DNA of 64,000 nt from Candidatus Pelagibacter communis (GTDB lineage: Bacteria > Pseudomonadota > Alphaproteobacteria > Pelagibacterales > Pelagibacteraceae): NCBI RefSeq assembly GCF_001179845.1, contig NZ_CVSB01000029.1, positions 100,563 through 164,562 of the forward strand. The letters are read 5' to 3'. Positions 10,211 to 19,552 of this stretch are shown piece by piece. Numbering within the stretch: position 1 is the stretch's first letter; the number at the start of each line of letters is the position of its first letter. Below the pieces are notes generated by a model. It was given only the letters and a program-made list of their open reading frames with translations, searched no databases and was not told the DNA's origin. A program made the position numbers and the translations under genes.

Positions 10211-12258
10211 GCTATATCGTTTATTATATCAGCTCTATCGTACAATTTTATCAAAGGTTTGAATTTACTTATATCTTCATTTGATTTTTCTATTCTTCTC
10301 ATTTCTTTTTCAGCTAATAAGAAAAGATCACTATTCTGAATTGGATCAGCTAACTTAAAATTTTTTACACCACTTTGTTTAAATCCCAAAATATCCCCAA
10401 ACCCTCGTAATTTCATATCTTCTTCAGATATTAAAAAACCATCATTAGTATCTTTTAAAATTTTTATTCTTTTTTTTGCGTTTTCGCTTAGATTGGATTT
10501 AAACATTAATATGCATGTAGAGTCTTTATCTCCACGACCAACTCTACCTCTCAATTGATGAAGTTGAGATAAACCAAATTTGTTAGCATTTTCAATTATA
10601 ATCGTATTTGCATTTGGAAAATCTATTCCAACCTCAATAATCGTAGTAGAAACCAAAATCTTAAATTTATTATTTAAAAAATTGTTTAGAATTTCATTTT
10701 TTTCATCTACATCAGTTTTTCCATGAAGCAAACAAACTTGATTTGGAAACTTGCTTTCTAAATATTCATACTTTTTTACAGCTGATGAGTGATCCAATTT
10801 TTTAGATTCTTCAATTAAAGGACAAACCCAAAAAATTTGATTTCCTAAGTTAATTTCTTTTTTTATAAATTTTAAAACATCTTCAATTTTCACCTCTAAT
10901 TTACTATATGTTTTAATTGGTTTTCTATTTTTAGGTTTTTCTCTAATTATTGAAATATCCATATCACCATAAATTGTCATTGTTAAAGTTCTTGGTATAG
11001 GTGTTGCTGTCATTAATAATACATCACAATTTGATCCACCTTTGTCCGACAATTTTTTTCTCTGATTCACTCCAAACTTATGTTGTTCATCTATAATTAT
11101 TAATCCTAATTTTTTGAAAATTACTTTTTTTTGAAAAATAGCGTGTGTACCAAAAATAATATCAATTTTATTATTTTCTAATCTTTGAAGTATTTCTTTT
11201 TTTACCTTGTATTCTGATTTTCCAGAAATAAGAGCTATATTTATATTTTTAGGAAATAATTTTTTTGCTAGAGTAAAATGTTGTCTTGCTAGAATTTCCG
11301 TAGGAGCCATAAAAGCAACCTGGAAACCAGAATTTATTGTATTTATTGCTGCTAAAAGAGACACTATTGTTTTTCCACTACCAACGTCTCCTTGTAAAAG
11401 TCTAAACATTTTATTTGGTGAACTTAAGTCTTTGTTTATTTCGTTAAGTGATTTTTGCTGATCATCGGTAAGAGAAAAATTTAATTTATCAATTATAGAA
11501 TTTTGTTTATTAAAATTAATAACTTTATTTTTTTTTTTAATTTTTCTTATTTTTTTTCTTATTTCAGAATTAACAAGAAATGTTGAAAATATTTCATCAA
11601 AAGCAAGTCTTTGATAGAAATTTGATTTATAATTTCCAATATTTTCAGGTTTGTGCAGTTCTTTAATTGAGCTATTCCAACTTATATTGTTAAATTTAGA
11701 TAAAATACTTTTAGAGTGCCATTCATTAAAAACTGGTAAATTATTGATTATTTGATTTAAGATTTTATTATATATTTTTTCAGAAATACCCTCAGTTAAT
11801 GAATATTTATTATGAGTTTGCTTGATTAAAGAGGAATCCTCAGAAACATATTTTGGATTTGTAATTTGGTATTTATTCCTGAAATGACCTATTTTACCAC
11901 TAACAGTAATTTCTTTTCCTAATGGAAGTATCTTTTTTATGTATCCCTCATAACTATTAAAAAAAATACAATCTATTTCACCAGTTTCATCACTACATAA
12001 AACTCTATTTGGTAATTTCCTTATACGTGGAAAGTTATACTTTTGAGGAATTATAGTTACTGTTTGTATCTCACCTATTTTTAATTCTTTTATTTTTGAT
12101 GACAAACTTCTGTCTGTATAAGATTTTGGAAGTTTCCATAGTAAATCAAATAAATTATTAATATTTTTCTTCTTTAATAAATTTTTTGTTTTAGTTCCTA
12201 CACCTTTTAAAGAACTTAAATCTGACAATAAATATTCATAATTTGTTTTATTATTCAT
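10207..12258 (-). CDS. recG: ATP-dependent DNA helicase RecG
   Basis: RecG remodels stalled forks and branched DNA. The 683 aa protein has the N-terminal wedge/OB region (GVGTKTKNLLKKKNI, YTDRS, then the OB fold around residues 60-150), superfamily 2 helicase motifs GDVGSGKT (Walker A), IIIDEQHKFGV (DExH variant DEQH, normal for RecG), LLMTATPIPRT and TTIIEVGIDFPNA, then QLRGRVGRGD and a C-terminal LRGFGDILGFKQSG hook. The stop overlaps the end of DUF502; the start is 25 bp from the divergent sdhE start, so promoters must overlap coding DNA. Confidence 0.96.
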   Translation of the reverse strand: MNNKTNYEYLLSDLSSLKGVGTKTKNLLKKKNINNLFDLLWKLPKSYTDRSLSSKIKELKIGEIQTVTIIPQKYNFPRIRKLPNRVLCSDETGEIDCIFFNSYEGYIKKILPLGKEITVSGKIGHFRNKYQITNPKYVSEDSSLIKQTHNKYSLTEGISEKIYNKILNQIINNLPVFNEWHSKSILSKFNNISWNSSIKELHKPENIGNYKSNFYQRLAFDEIFSTFLVNSEIRKKIRKIKKKNKVINFNKQNSIIDKLNFSLTDDQQKSLNEINKDLSSPNKMFRLLQGDVGSGKTIVSLLAAINTINSGFQVAFMAPTEILARQHFTLAKKLFPKNINIALISGKSEYKVKKEILQRLENNKIDIIFGTHAIFQKKVIFKKLGLIIIDEQHKFGVNQRKKLSDKGGSNCDVLLMTATPIPRTLTMTIYGDMDISIIREKPKNRKPIKTYSKLEVKIEDVLKFIKKEINLGNQIFWVCPLIEESKKLDHSSAVKKYEYLESKFPNQVCLLHGKTDVDEKNEILNNFLNNKFKILVSTTIIEVGIDFPNANTIIIENANKFGLSQLHQLRGRVGRGDKDSTCILMFKSNLSENAKKRIKILKDTNDGFLISEEDMKLRGFGDILGFKQSGVKNFKLADPIQNSDLFLLAEKEMRRIEKSNEDISKFKPLIKLYDRADIINDIA

Positions 12259-12283
12259 TAACTACTAATATATTCCAATTATT

Positions 12284-12547
12284 ATGATCAACATAGATGA
12301 ATTAAAAAAAAAAATTATTTACCGATCTAATTATAGAGGCACAAAAGAAATGGATAATCTTTTGGGTGCATTTACAAAAAAATATATAGATAATTTAAAT
12401 GAAAATGATCTTCTTGATTTAGAAAAACTACTGAATATTGATGACACTAATTTGTATAATTTTTACAATGGTTTTAAAACCGATTTTGAATTTGAAAATA
12501 ACAACATTAATTTTTTATATAAAAATTTTGAGTATACAAAAAAATGA
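12284..12547 (+). CDS. sdhE: SdhE/CptB family succinate dehydrogenase flavinylation factor
   Basis: The small (87 aa) helical protein of the SdhE (Sdh5, formerly DUF339) family helps attach FAD covalently to SdhA. The diagnostic motif is YRSNYRGTKEMDNLLGAF at residues 13-30; the RGxxExD-like core RGTKEMD contains the flavinylation-associated Gly. The rest (L-rich helix NDLLDLEKLLNIDD) fits the fold. It is divergent from recG, and its TGA is immediately followed by the CCA end of a tRNA-Ser gene on the other strand, with no spacer at all. Confidence 0.85.
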   Translation: MINIDELKKKIIYRSNYRGTKEMDNLLGAFTKKYIDNLNENDLLDLEKLLNIDDTNLYNFYNGFKTDFEFENNNINFLYKNFEYTKK

Positions 12548-12637
12548 TGGCGGAGAGACTGGGATTCGAACCCAGGAAAGAGTTGCCCCTTTGCCGGTTT
12601 TCAAGACCGGTGCTTTCAACCGCTCAGCCATCTCTCC
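12548..12637 (-). tRNA. tRNA-Ser (anticodon TGA)
   Basis: A 90 nt type II tRNA with a long variable arm. Read on the minus strand: acceptor GGAGAGA/TCTCTCC, anticodon stem CCGGT/ACCGG with loop CTTGAAA (anticodon TGA), variable arm around CAAAGGGGCAACTCTTT, T arm CTGGG-TTCGAAT-CCCAG, discriminator G and an encoded CCA. It is convergent with and directly abuts sdhE. Confidence 0.96.
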
Positions 12638-12723
12638 GTGAGCAAGGTTTTATAATTATAATTATTTAATTCAACCTTAAAATAGTCTAATAAACTTATT
12701 AATTACAAGCATCATGGTTTCCT

Positions 12724-13602
12724 ATGAATAAAGAATTTAATAAAGGCTTATTACTGGCTGGGTTTGGATCTTTTTGGTGGGGGTTTTTTGGTGTAATTTA
12801 TTTTAAATATATTGCTTATATTGGGCATATTGAATTAGTAGTTCATAGATGTTTATGGACAGCGTTTACTTTAATTCTGACTACTTTTTTTTTCTCTAAA
12901 TGGAATATTTTTTTTCAAATTGTAAAAAATAAATCAAAATTATTTTATTTATTTATTTCAGGTTTTTTAATTTTTATAAATTGGGGTGTATGGATATATG
13001 CTATAGCAACAAATAGAATTATAGATGCAAGTTTTGGATATTTTATTATGCCCATTTTAAGCGTAATGCTTGGTTATCTTTTTTTTAAAGAGAAACTAAA
13101 TAAAAAAAGAGTCTTTTCAATCTTGTTGGTTATTCTATCCATCCTTTTTTTAATTATTGTAAGTATTAAATCATTGCCTTGGGTTGGTTTAATTGTTGCT
13201 TTAAGTTGGGGGTTTTACAATTTAGTTAGAAAAAAAATTAATGTTGATACTGATGTAGGTCTTCTTATAGAGAGTTTATTTATATTACCATTTGCACTGT
13301 TGGCTTTTTATTTGATAGCAAGCAAAGGTTATAATGATTTTCAATTATCTGATCCTTCGATGATGCTATTTATTTATCTTGCTGGACCTATGACCGTTAT
13401 ACCTTTATTTTTATATGTTAGGGGAGTTGAACTCTGTGGTTTAGGACCGACAGGCATGATATTTTATATAACTCCTACTTTTCAGTTTTTATTGGGTTAT
13501 TTTTATTACAACGAGCCTTTTTCAATAACAAAATTAGTTAGTTTTATTTTTATTTGGATTGCTGTAATTATATATTTGAAGGACTTGCATGAAACTAATT
13601 AA
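12724..13602 (+). CDS. rarD: RarD-type EamA/DMT superfamily transporter
   Basis: A 292 aa inner-membrane permease with about ten hydrophobic segments. The N-terminal GFGSFWWGFFGVIYFKYI and HRCLWTAF, and the central NWGVWIYAIATNRIIDASFG followed by a MLGYLFFKEKLN-type turn, match the RarD subgroup of drug/metabolite transporters (the 'chloramphenicol-sensitive protein' family). The true substrate is unknown; in general these export or import small metabolites. It is the first gene of a long + strand run and overlaps the following transglycosylase by 14 bp. Confidence 0.85.
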   Translation: MNKEFNKGLLLAGFGSFWWGFFGVIYFKYIAYIGHIELVVHRCLWTAFTLILTTFFFSKWNIFFQIVKNKSKLFYLFISGFLIFINWGVWIYAIATNRIIDASFGYFIMPILSVMLGYLFFKEKLNKKRVFSILLVILSILFLIIVSIKSLPWVGLIVALSWGFYNLVRKKINVDTDVGLLIESLFILPFALLAFYLIASKGYNDFQLSDPSMMLFIYLAGPMTVIPLFLYVRGVELCGLGPTGMIFYITPTFQFLLGYFYYNEPFSITKLVSFIFIWIAVIIYLKDLHETN

Positions 13603-14590
13603 TTTTTTTTTATTTTTTATTTTTATTTCTATTAATTTCTCATTTGCTGATATCAATAAAGAATTTGAAAATTGGAAATTAAATTTCAAAAAAATAGCTT
13701 TAGAAAACAATATTTCAGAAAAAACGTTTGATACAGTTATGTCTGATACTAAATTTTTATCAGATGTGATAAAATACGATAGGTATCAACCTGAATTTTA
13801 TGAGGATACTAAAACTTATATTTCAAAAAGAACATCTCTAAAAAAAGTCTCTTTAGGAAAAAAATTCTATGAAAAAAATTCAAAATTAATAAATACTGTT
13901 GAAAACGAATTTAACATAGAGAGAGAGTTACTATTAGCCCTGATGGGAATAGAAACTAATTTTGGAACGTATGTTGGTAAAATGGATATTTTATCATCTT
14001 TGGCAACTTTAAGTTTTGATAAAAGAAGATCAGAATTTTTTACAAATGAATTATTAATACTTTTGCGATTAATAGAAAATGATCAAATAGATTATAAAAC
14101 GTTATATGGGTCTTGGGCAGGTGCTTTTGGTTTTTTTCAATTTATGCCATCAACAATGAAAAATTATGCTATTGACCATGATGGCAACGGATATATAGAT
14201 TTAAAAAATAATAATGATGCTTATGCTTCTGCATCTAATTATTTAAATCAAATAGGCTGGAAAAGTGAAAATCCTTGTTTTTATAGAATTGATTTATCAG
14301 ATAATATACCAAGTAAATATTTAAATATTTCCGCAAAAAAACTTCATGATAAAAAAAAGTTAAAATATTTTAGAAAATTTATTAAAAATAATGATCAAAT
14401 AGATAATAAGTACAACTCTTTAAAGGTAGCTATTATAACTCCAGATAAAGATATCATACCTGATGCCGAAACTTTAAATCCAGCTTATATTGTATTTGAT
14501 AACTATGAGATAATATTAAAATGGAATAGGTCATTGCGATTTGCTTTAGCCGTTTGTACATTAAAAGATAAATTTAAAAATGAACTTTAA
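13589..14590 (+). CDS. Lytic murein transglycosylase, MltB family
   Basis: Cleaves the MurNAc-GlcNAc bond of peptidoglycan with 1,6-anhydro product formation. The 333 aa protein has a signal peptide (hydrophobic FFLFFIFISINFSFA, no lipobox), then the GH103 domain: LLALMGIETNFGTYVG near residue 115, whose Glu is the expected catalytic acid, followed by GSWAGAFGFFQFMPSTM and the DHDGNGYIDL motif. No C-terminal peptidoglycan-binding domain is apparent. It is translationally overlapped with rarD and the RlpA-like gene, so three cell-wall genes follow one another. Confidence 0.93.
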   Translation: MKLINFFLFFIFISINFSFADINKEFENWKLNFKKIALENNISEKTFDTVMSDTKFLSDVIKYDRYQPEFYEDTKTYISKRTSLKKVSLGKKFYEKNSKLINTVENEFNIERELLLALMGIETNFGTYVGKMDILSSLATLSFDKRRSEFFTNELLILLRLIENDQIDYKTLYGSWAGAFGFFQFMPSTMKNYAIDHDGNGYIDLKNNNDAYASASNYLNQIGWKSENPCFYRIDLSDNIPSKYLNISAKKLHDKKKLKYFRKFIKNNDQIDNKYNSLKVAIITPDKDIIPDAETLNPAYIVFDNYEIILKWNRSLRFALAVCTLKDKFKNEL

Positions 14591-15341
14591 AAAACTAATA
14601 TTAATTATTTCTATACTTTTTTTATCTGCATGTAATCAATTTGATCAAAATAATAAAAACTTAGTTTATATTAGTGATCAAAAGTATAGTAATACTGGAT
14701 TTGCTTTAATTTATGATGATGAATTAAAAAAAGAAAAAAAAATATCTAAAAAAATCGATAATAGGTCTCTTTTAATTTTTCATAATAAAATTAAAAAAAA
14801 TTCATTTGTTAAAATTACCAATCCTATTAATGATAAATCAATTATAGCAGAAGTAATCTCTAATAACGTTAAATTCTCTACTTTTTATAACTCTGTAATT
14901 ACGCAACGAATTGCTGAGGAGTTATCACTTGACGCTAAAGAGCCTTATATCGATCTTGTTTTAATCTCAAAAAGTTCAACATTTGTAGCTAAAAAGGCAA
15001 AGACTTTTGATGAAGAGAAAAGTGTAGCTGAAAAAGCTCCTGTTGACGGAATTACAATAGATAATCTAGGCAAAGAAAAGACTAAAGAAGTCAAAATAAA
15101 AAAACATAAATTTTTATATTCAATAAAGATTGCAGATTTTTATTACCGAGACTCAGCAGAAAATATGGTTAATAGAATAAAAGATGAGACAAATATAAAA
15201 AGATCTGTAATTAAGAAATTATCTAAAACTAAATATAGGGTATTATTGGGTCCATTTAATGATATAAAAAAACTAGAAAAAACATTTAACGAAATAAAAG
15301 TATTAAATTTTGAAAATATAGAGATATTAAAAGATGTTTAG
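14580..15341 (+). CDS. RlpA-like septal lipoprotein with SPOR domain
   Basis: A 253 aa lipoprotein: signal peptide with lipobox LFLSAC (Cys18). Residues 40-135 look like a diverged RlpA double-psi beta-barrel (SFVKITNPINDKSIIAEVI, then ITQRIAEELSL, corresponding to the RlpA S-x-A-A-x-x-L segment). A low-complexity linker leads to a SPOR domain at about 178-253 (YSIKIADFYYRDSAENM ... YRVLLGPFNDIKKLEKTF), which binds denuded septal glycans. In other bacteria RlpA is a lytic transglycosylase; the barrel here is too diverged for me to assign the catalytic residues. It lies between MltB and the carboxypeptidase genes. Confidence 0.75.
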   Translation: MNFKKLILIISILFLSACNQFDQNNKNLVYISDQKYSNTGFALIYDDELKKEKKISKKIDNRSLLIFHNKIKKNSFVKITNPINDKSIIAEVISNNVKFSTFYNSVITQRIAEELSLDAKEPYIDLVLISKSSTFVAKKAKTFDEEKSVAEKAPVDGITIDNLGKEKTKEVKIKKHKFLYSIKIADFYYRDSAENMVNRIKDETNIKRSVIKKLSKTKYRVLLGPFNDIKKLEKTFNEIKVLNFENIEILKDV

Positions 15342-16485
15342 AATATTATTAATTGTAATTTTTTTTAGTTTTTCATTAGCAGGCGTTTCAAAAGCTAATT
15401 TTGATGTAAAGGCAAGAACTGCAATATTACAAGATTATCATTCTGGAGAAATTCTCTATGAAAAAGAGCCAGATATTTCAATTTATCCAGCTTCTATGAC
15501 AAAAATAATGACAGCAATTATTGCTTTTGATTTAATAAAATCAGGCGATCTTAGTTTAGACGAAAAATTTATAATATCTGAGCGAGCTTGGAGATTATCT
15601 ACATCTGGATATTCATCGATGTTTATAATGGTAGGTGATCAGGTCTCTGTAGAAAATTTATTAAGAGGTATTATTGTTGCTTCTGGTAATGATGCATGTA
15701 TTGCATTAGCCGAAGGTATAGCAGGTACTGAAGAAGAATTTGCAATTTTAATGACTGCTAAAGCAAAAGAATTAGGGATGGATAATACAAATTTTTCTAA
15801 TTCATCGGGAATAAATGACCCCAACAATTACTCAACTGTTAGAGATATTTTAAAAATGTCTAGATATTTAATTAAAGAACATCCTGAATTTTACAAAATG
15901 TTTGCTGAAAAAGAATTTACGTGGGATAGAACAGGGGGTGATCCAATAACACAAGGAAATAGAAATCCTTTGCTTTATAAAAATCTTGGAGCAGATGGTA
16001 TAAAAACTGGTTATTTAGCAGTTGAAAAATATTCTTTAGCATCATCAATAGATAGAAATGGCAGAAGATTGATTGCTGTAGGAAGTGGTTTTAATTCAAA
16101 AAACGCTAGATCTAAAGAGAGCACAAAATTACTTACATTTGGTCTTACCAACTATGATCTTGTAGAAATAGCTAAAGCTAATAAACCATTACACAAAATT
16201 GATGTTTGGTTAGGAAAAGAGAATAGTGTGGAAGCATATACAAAGGAAGATATTTATAAAACAATCAAAAAAGCGAAAAAAAAACTTTTAAAAGTTGTTG
16301 TTAAGTATGATGGACCAGTCGAAGCACCAATTGAAAAAGATCAAAAAATAGCCACTTTAAGAGTTGTTTATGATCAAGAACTCATTGGTGAGTATGATTT
16401 ACTTTCATCGAAAGAAATTAAAAAAGTTAATTTTTTTACAAGATTAATAAAATCAATAAATTATTTAATTTGGGGTGATGTCTAA
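15334..16485 (+). CDS. D-alanyl-D-alanine carboxypeptidase (PBP5/6 type)
   Basis: Trims the terminal D-Ala of peptidoglycan stem peptides in the periplasm. The 383 aa protein has a signal peptide (residues 1-22) and the three penicillin-binding motifs: SMTK (SxxK, about residue 55), SGN in VASGNDACIALAEG (about residue 115), and KTG in GADGIKTGYL (about 230). The C-terminal PBP5_C beta domain (residues 288-360) is followed by a short helix, probably the membrane anchor (FFTRLIKSINYLIWG). It overlaps the SPOR gene by 8 bp and tmk by 8 bp. DacA, DacC and DacD cannot be separated by sequence alone. Confidence 0.93.
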   Translation: MFRILLIVIFFSFSLAGVSKANFDVKARTAILQDYHSGEILYEKEPDISIYPASMTKIMTAIIAFDLIKSGDLSLDEKFIISERAWRLSTSGYSSMFIMVGDQVSVENLLRGIIVASGNDACIALAEGIAGTEEEFAILMTAKAKELGMDNTNFSNSSGINDPNNYSTVRDILKMSRYLIKEHPEFYKMFAEKEFTWDRTGGDPITQGNRNPLLYKNLGADGIKTGYLAVEKYSLASSIDRNGRRLIAVGSGFNSKNARSKESTKLLTFGLTNYDLVEIAKANKPLHKIDVWLGKENSVEAYTKEDIYKTIKKAKKKLLKVVVKYDGPVEAPIEKDQKIATLRVVYDQELIGEYDLLSSKEIKKVNFFTRLIKSINYLIWGDV

Positions 16486-17092
16486 AAAACCCATCATTGT
16501 TTTTGAGGGTATAGAGGGTAGTGGCAAAAGTCATCATATAAATAAAGTATCTAAATATTTAGATAAAAAGAAAATTAATTATATAAAGATAAGAGAACCA
16601 GGTGGAAGTCTTAATTCTGAAAAAATAAGGAGATTAATTTTAAATAAAAAATCTAATTTTAACATATATACTGATTTACTTTTATATTTAGCAGCGCGTA
16701 GTGAAAATATAAATCTTATAAAAAAAACATACAAAAAAAAAATTATTTTGATTGATAGATTTACAGACTCAACTATAGCATATCAGCATTATGGTATGGG
16801 TGTTGATTTAAACATCATAAATATCATAAATAGATTTTTATTAAAAAATATTAAAGTCAACTTTACTTTCTTAAATATTGTAAATAAAAAAAATCTATTT
16901 CAAAGATTAAAAAATAGAAAATCTCTCAATCGATATGATCAGTTTGATATGAATTTTTATAATAAAGTTCAAAAAGGTTTTTTGAAATTAGCTAAATCGA
17001 ATAAAAAAACATACAAAATAATTGATTCTAATTTAGATATAAAAACAAATGAAGATTTAATAATTAATCAAATTAAAAAATTAATTAAATGA
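16478..17092 (+). CDS. tmk: Thymidylate kinase
   Basis: Phosphorylates dTMP to dTDP. The 204 aa protein has the P-loop EGIEGSGKSHH, the substrate loop REPGGSLNSEKIRRLIL, and LIDRFTDSTIAYQHYGMG with the DR motif. The Lys-rich lid sequence LKNRKSLNRYD fits. I chose the ATG at 16478; a GTG directly before it (16475) is also possible. The start is inside the end of the carboxypeptidase gene, and the stop overlaps holB in an ATGA. Confidence 0.95.
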   Translation: MSKKPIIVFEGIEGSGKSHHINKVSKYLDKKKINYIKIREPGGSLNSEKIRRLILNKKSNFNIYTDLLLYLAARSENINLIKKTYKKKIILIDRFTDSTIAYQHYGMGVDLNIINIINRFLLKNIKVNFTFLNIVNKKNLFQRLKNRKSLNRYDQFDMNFYNKVQKGFLKLAKSNKKTYKIIDSNLDIKTNEDLIINQIKKLIK

Positions 17093-18018
17093 ATTTAAAT
17101 CCCCTAACTCAAATAAATTTATTTGAGCACAAAGAAGTTTTTAATCAATTATATAAATTATATAAAAATGATACTTTGCCTAATAAAATTCTTTTATCTG
17201 GTGAAAAAGGTATTGGAAAATCAACACTAGCATATCATTTAATTAATCTTGTATTGTCGGAAAATGAAGAACATCCATATGATTTTGAAAAAAATAAAAT
17301 TAATCCAGATAATAAGTCATACAAACTTATACAAAATAAATCTAATCCAAATTTTTACTTAATTGATGTCTTAGAGGAAAAAAAAAATATTGATATAAAT
17401 CAAATTAGGGAATTGATAATAAATCTAAATAAATCCTCGTTTAATAATAAAAAGAGATTTGTTTTAATTGATAATATTGAATTATTAAACTTAAATTCTA
17501 TTAATGCTTTGTTAAAAATTTTAGAAGAACCTAATGAAAACATAAATTTTATTTTAATTAATAACAATAAAAGAGTACTACCAACTCTTAAATCCAGATG
17601 TTTAAATTTCAAAATTTTTTTAACAAAAGATCAGTCAATTAGAACTGTTAATCAATTACTAAACAATGACATAAATACTATTATCAATAACAAGTTATTT
17701 GATTATTATGCAACTCCTGGAAAATTATTTAAATTAATTAACTTATCTGAGGAATATGACTTAGATCTTGTTAATTTTGATTTAAACACAACACTAACAA
17801 CCATAATTAAAAATAAAATTTATAAAAAAGATAAATCAATTATTGAAATCATTTATTCTTTTATTGAACTTTATTTTAGAAACAATATATCTAGCAAAAA
17901 TATTAATTTACTAAAGTCATACCATTATTTTTTAGAAAAAATTAATAATACTAGAACTTATAATTTAGATGAGGAAACATTGTTTATGGAATTTGAGGAT
18001 AAAATACTAAATGGATAA
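17089..18018 (+). CDS. holB: DNA polymerase III subunit delta' (HolB)
   Basis: Clamp-loader subunit. The 309 aa protein has an AAA+ fold with Walker A GEKGIGKSTLAYH (about residue 40), IDNIELLNLNSINALLKILEEP (about 130-150) including the sensor-linked EEP motif, and LPTLKSRC (SRC motif, about residue 170). The zinc-binding cysteine module found in many bacterial delta' subunits is not present. The tmk-holB-metG-tatD-MBL order is conserved in many proteobacteria. It overlaps metG by 8 bp. Confidence 0.92.
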   Translation: MNLNPLTQINLFEHKEVFNQLYKLYKNDTLPNKILLSGEKGIGKSTLAYHLINLVLSENEEHPYDFEKNKINPDNKSYKLIQNKSNPNFYLIDVLEEKKNIDINQIRELIINLNKSSFNNKKRFVLIDNIELLNLNSINALLKILEEPNENINFILINNNKRVLPTLKSRCLNFKIFLTKDQSIRTVNQLLNNDINTIINNKLFDYYATPGKLFKLINLSEEYDLDLVNFDLNTTLTTIIKNKIYKKDKSIIEIIYSFIELYFRNNISSKNINLLKSYHYFLEKINNTRTYNLDEETLFMEFEDKILNG

Positions 18019-19552
18019 AAATTATTATATTACAACGCCTATATACTACCCATCAGCTAAGCCTCATATGGGTCATGCATATTCAAGCATTATCGCTGAT
18101 TTTTTTGCAAGATTTAAAATAATTGATGATTATCATGTTCATTTTCTTACTGGTACAGATGAACATGGATTAAAAATTCAAAGATCTGCGGAAAAAGCAA
18201 GGAAGGATCCTCTAGCTTTTTGTGATCAAATTAGTCAAACCTTTAGAGATCTTTCGGATACTTTAAATTTATCTAATACTGATTTTATAAGAACTACAGA
18301 AGATAGACATAAAAAAACAGTTCAATATCTTTGGAATGAACTTGAGAAAAATGACGATATATACTTATCAAACTATTCTGGATGGTATTCAGTATCAGAT
18401 GAGGCCTTTTATAACGAAGACGAAATTGAGGAATTAGACGGAAAAAAAATTGCTATATCATCAAAATCTCCTGTTGAATGGATTGAAGAAGAATCTTATT
18501 TTTTTAGACTTTCAAAGTGGGAAAAACCGTTATTAGAATACTATGAATCTAATCCAGATTTTATTGCTCCTCAATCTAGGAAAAATGAAGTTATTAGTTT
18601 TGTAAAGAGTGGTCTTAAAGATCTTTCTGTTAGTAGAAAAAGTTTTTCATGGGGCATACCTGTTCCGAATAATAAAAAACACGTGATATATGTTTGGCTC
18701 GATGCTTTAACAAATTATTTAAGTGCATTAAATTATCCTAATACAGATGATGATTTATTTAAAAAATTTTGGCCAGCCTCAATACATTTAATTGGAAAAG
18801 ATATACTAAGATTCCATGCTGTTTATTGGCCTGCTTTTTTATTAGCAGCAAGAATTGATTTACCAAAGAGAGTTTATGGCCATGGATGGATATTATCAGG
18901 GGAAGAAAAAATGTCTAAATCTAAAGGAAATATTCTTGATCCGCTTGAAATAATTAAGGAGTATGGTCTAGATCCTTTAAGATACTATTTAATTAAAGAA
19001 GTTTCTTTTGGTAACGATGGAAATATATCTCAAGAAAGACTAGAGGATTGTATTAATAGTGATCTAGCTAACAATTATGGAAATTTATGTCAACGTGTAA
19101 CCGCTTTTGCAATAAAAAATTGTAATGGAAAAATTCCATTAGAAGTTAAATTTCATGATGAGGATTTATTAATACTAAATAAGTATAAAGATAATTTAGA
19201 TAATATCAGGTCTCAAATTGACAATCAAAATATTAATTTTTACATTGATTATATTGTAAATTCACTTTTTGAAGCTAACAAATATTTTAATGATCAAGAA
19301 CCATGGAAAAAGAAAGACGATATAATTAGATTAAATACTATCGTTTATACTACCTTAGAAATTGTTAGAAAAATAAGTTTTTTACTATATCCAATTATTC
19401 CTGAGTCATCTTTAAAGGCATTAAAGATTTTTGACATTGAAGAAAAAAATATAAAATTAGATTCAGTTTCTAATAATGAATATTTAACCAAAGGTAATAA
19501 TATTAATAAAATAGATATACTTTTTAAAAAAATAGAAAAAGACAATGATTGA
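18011..19552 (+). CDS. metG: Methionyl-tRNA synthetase
   Basis: Charges tRNA-Met. The 513 aa protein is a class I synthetase with the HIGH variant HMGH (residues 17-20, in PSAKPHMGHAYSS) and KMSKSKGN for the KMSKS loop around residue 298. The connective peptide lacks zinc cysteines, as in the MetG1-type enzymes common in alphaproteobacteria, and there is no C-terminal tRNA-binding EMAP domain. It overlaps both holB and tatD by 8 bp. Confidence 0.96.
   Translation: MDKNYYITTPIYYPSAKPHMGHAYSSIIADFFARFKIIDDYHVHFLTGTDEHGLKIQRSAEKARKDPLAFCDQISQTFRDLSDTLNLSNTDFIRTTEDRHKKTVQYLWNELEKNDDIYLSNYSGWYSVSDEAFYNEDEIEELDGKKIAISSKSPVEWIEEESYFFRLSKWEKPLLEYYESNPDFIAPQSRKNEVISFVKSGLKDLSVSRKSFSWGIPVPNNKKHVIYVWLDALTNYLSALNYPNTDDDLFKKFWPASIHLIGKDILRFHAVYWPAFLLAARIDLPKRVYGHGWILSGEEKMSKSKGNILDPLEIIKEYGLDPLRYYLIKEVSFGNDGNISQERLEDCINSDLANNYGNLCQRVTAFAIKNCNGKIPLEVKFHDEDLLILNKYKDNLDNIRSQIDNQNINFYIDYIVNSLFEANKYFNDQEPWKKKDDIIRLNTIVYTTLEIVRKISFLLYPIIPESSLKALKIFDIEEKNIKLDSVSNNEYLTKGNNINKIDILFKKIEKDND

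Noticed and set aside
12438..12641. A + strand frame over the end of sdhE and tRNA-Ser
   Set aside because: It is the antisense of tRNA-Ser plus an out-of-frame piece of sdhE; no protein features.
12643..12678. AAGGTT...AACCTT dyad between tRNA-Ser and rarD
   Set aside because: A 6 bp stem with a long AT loop; chance is a sufficient explanation.
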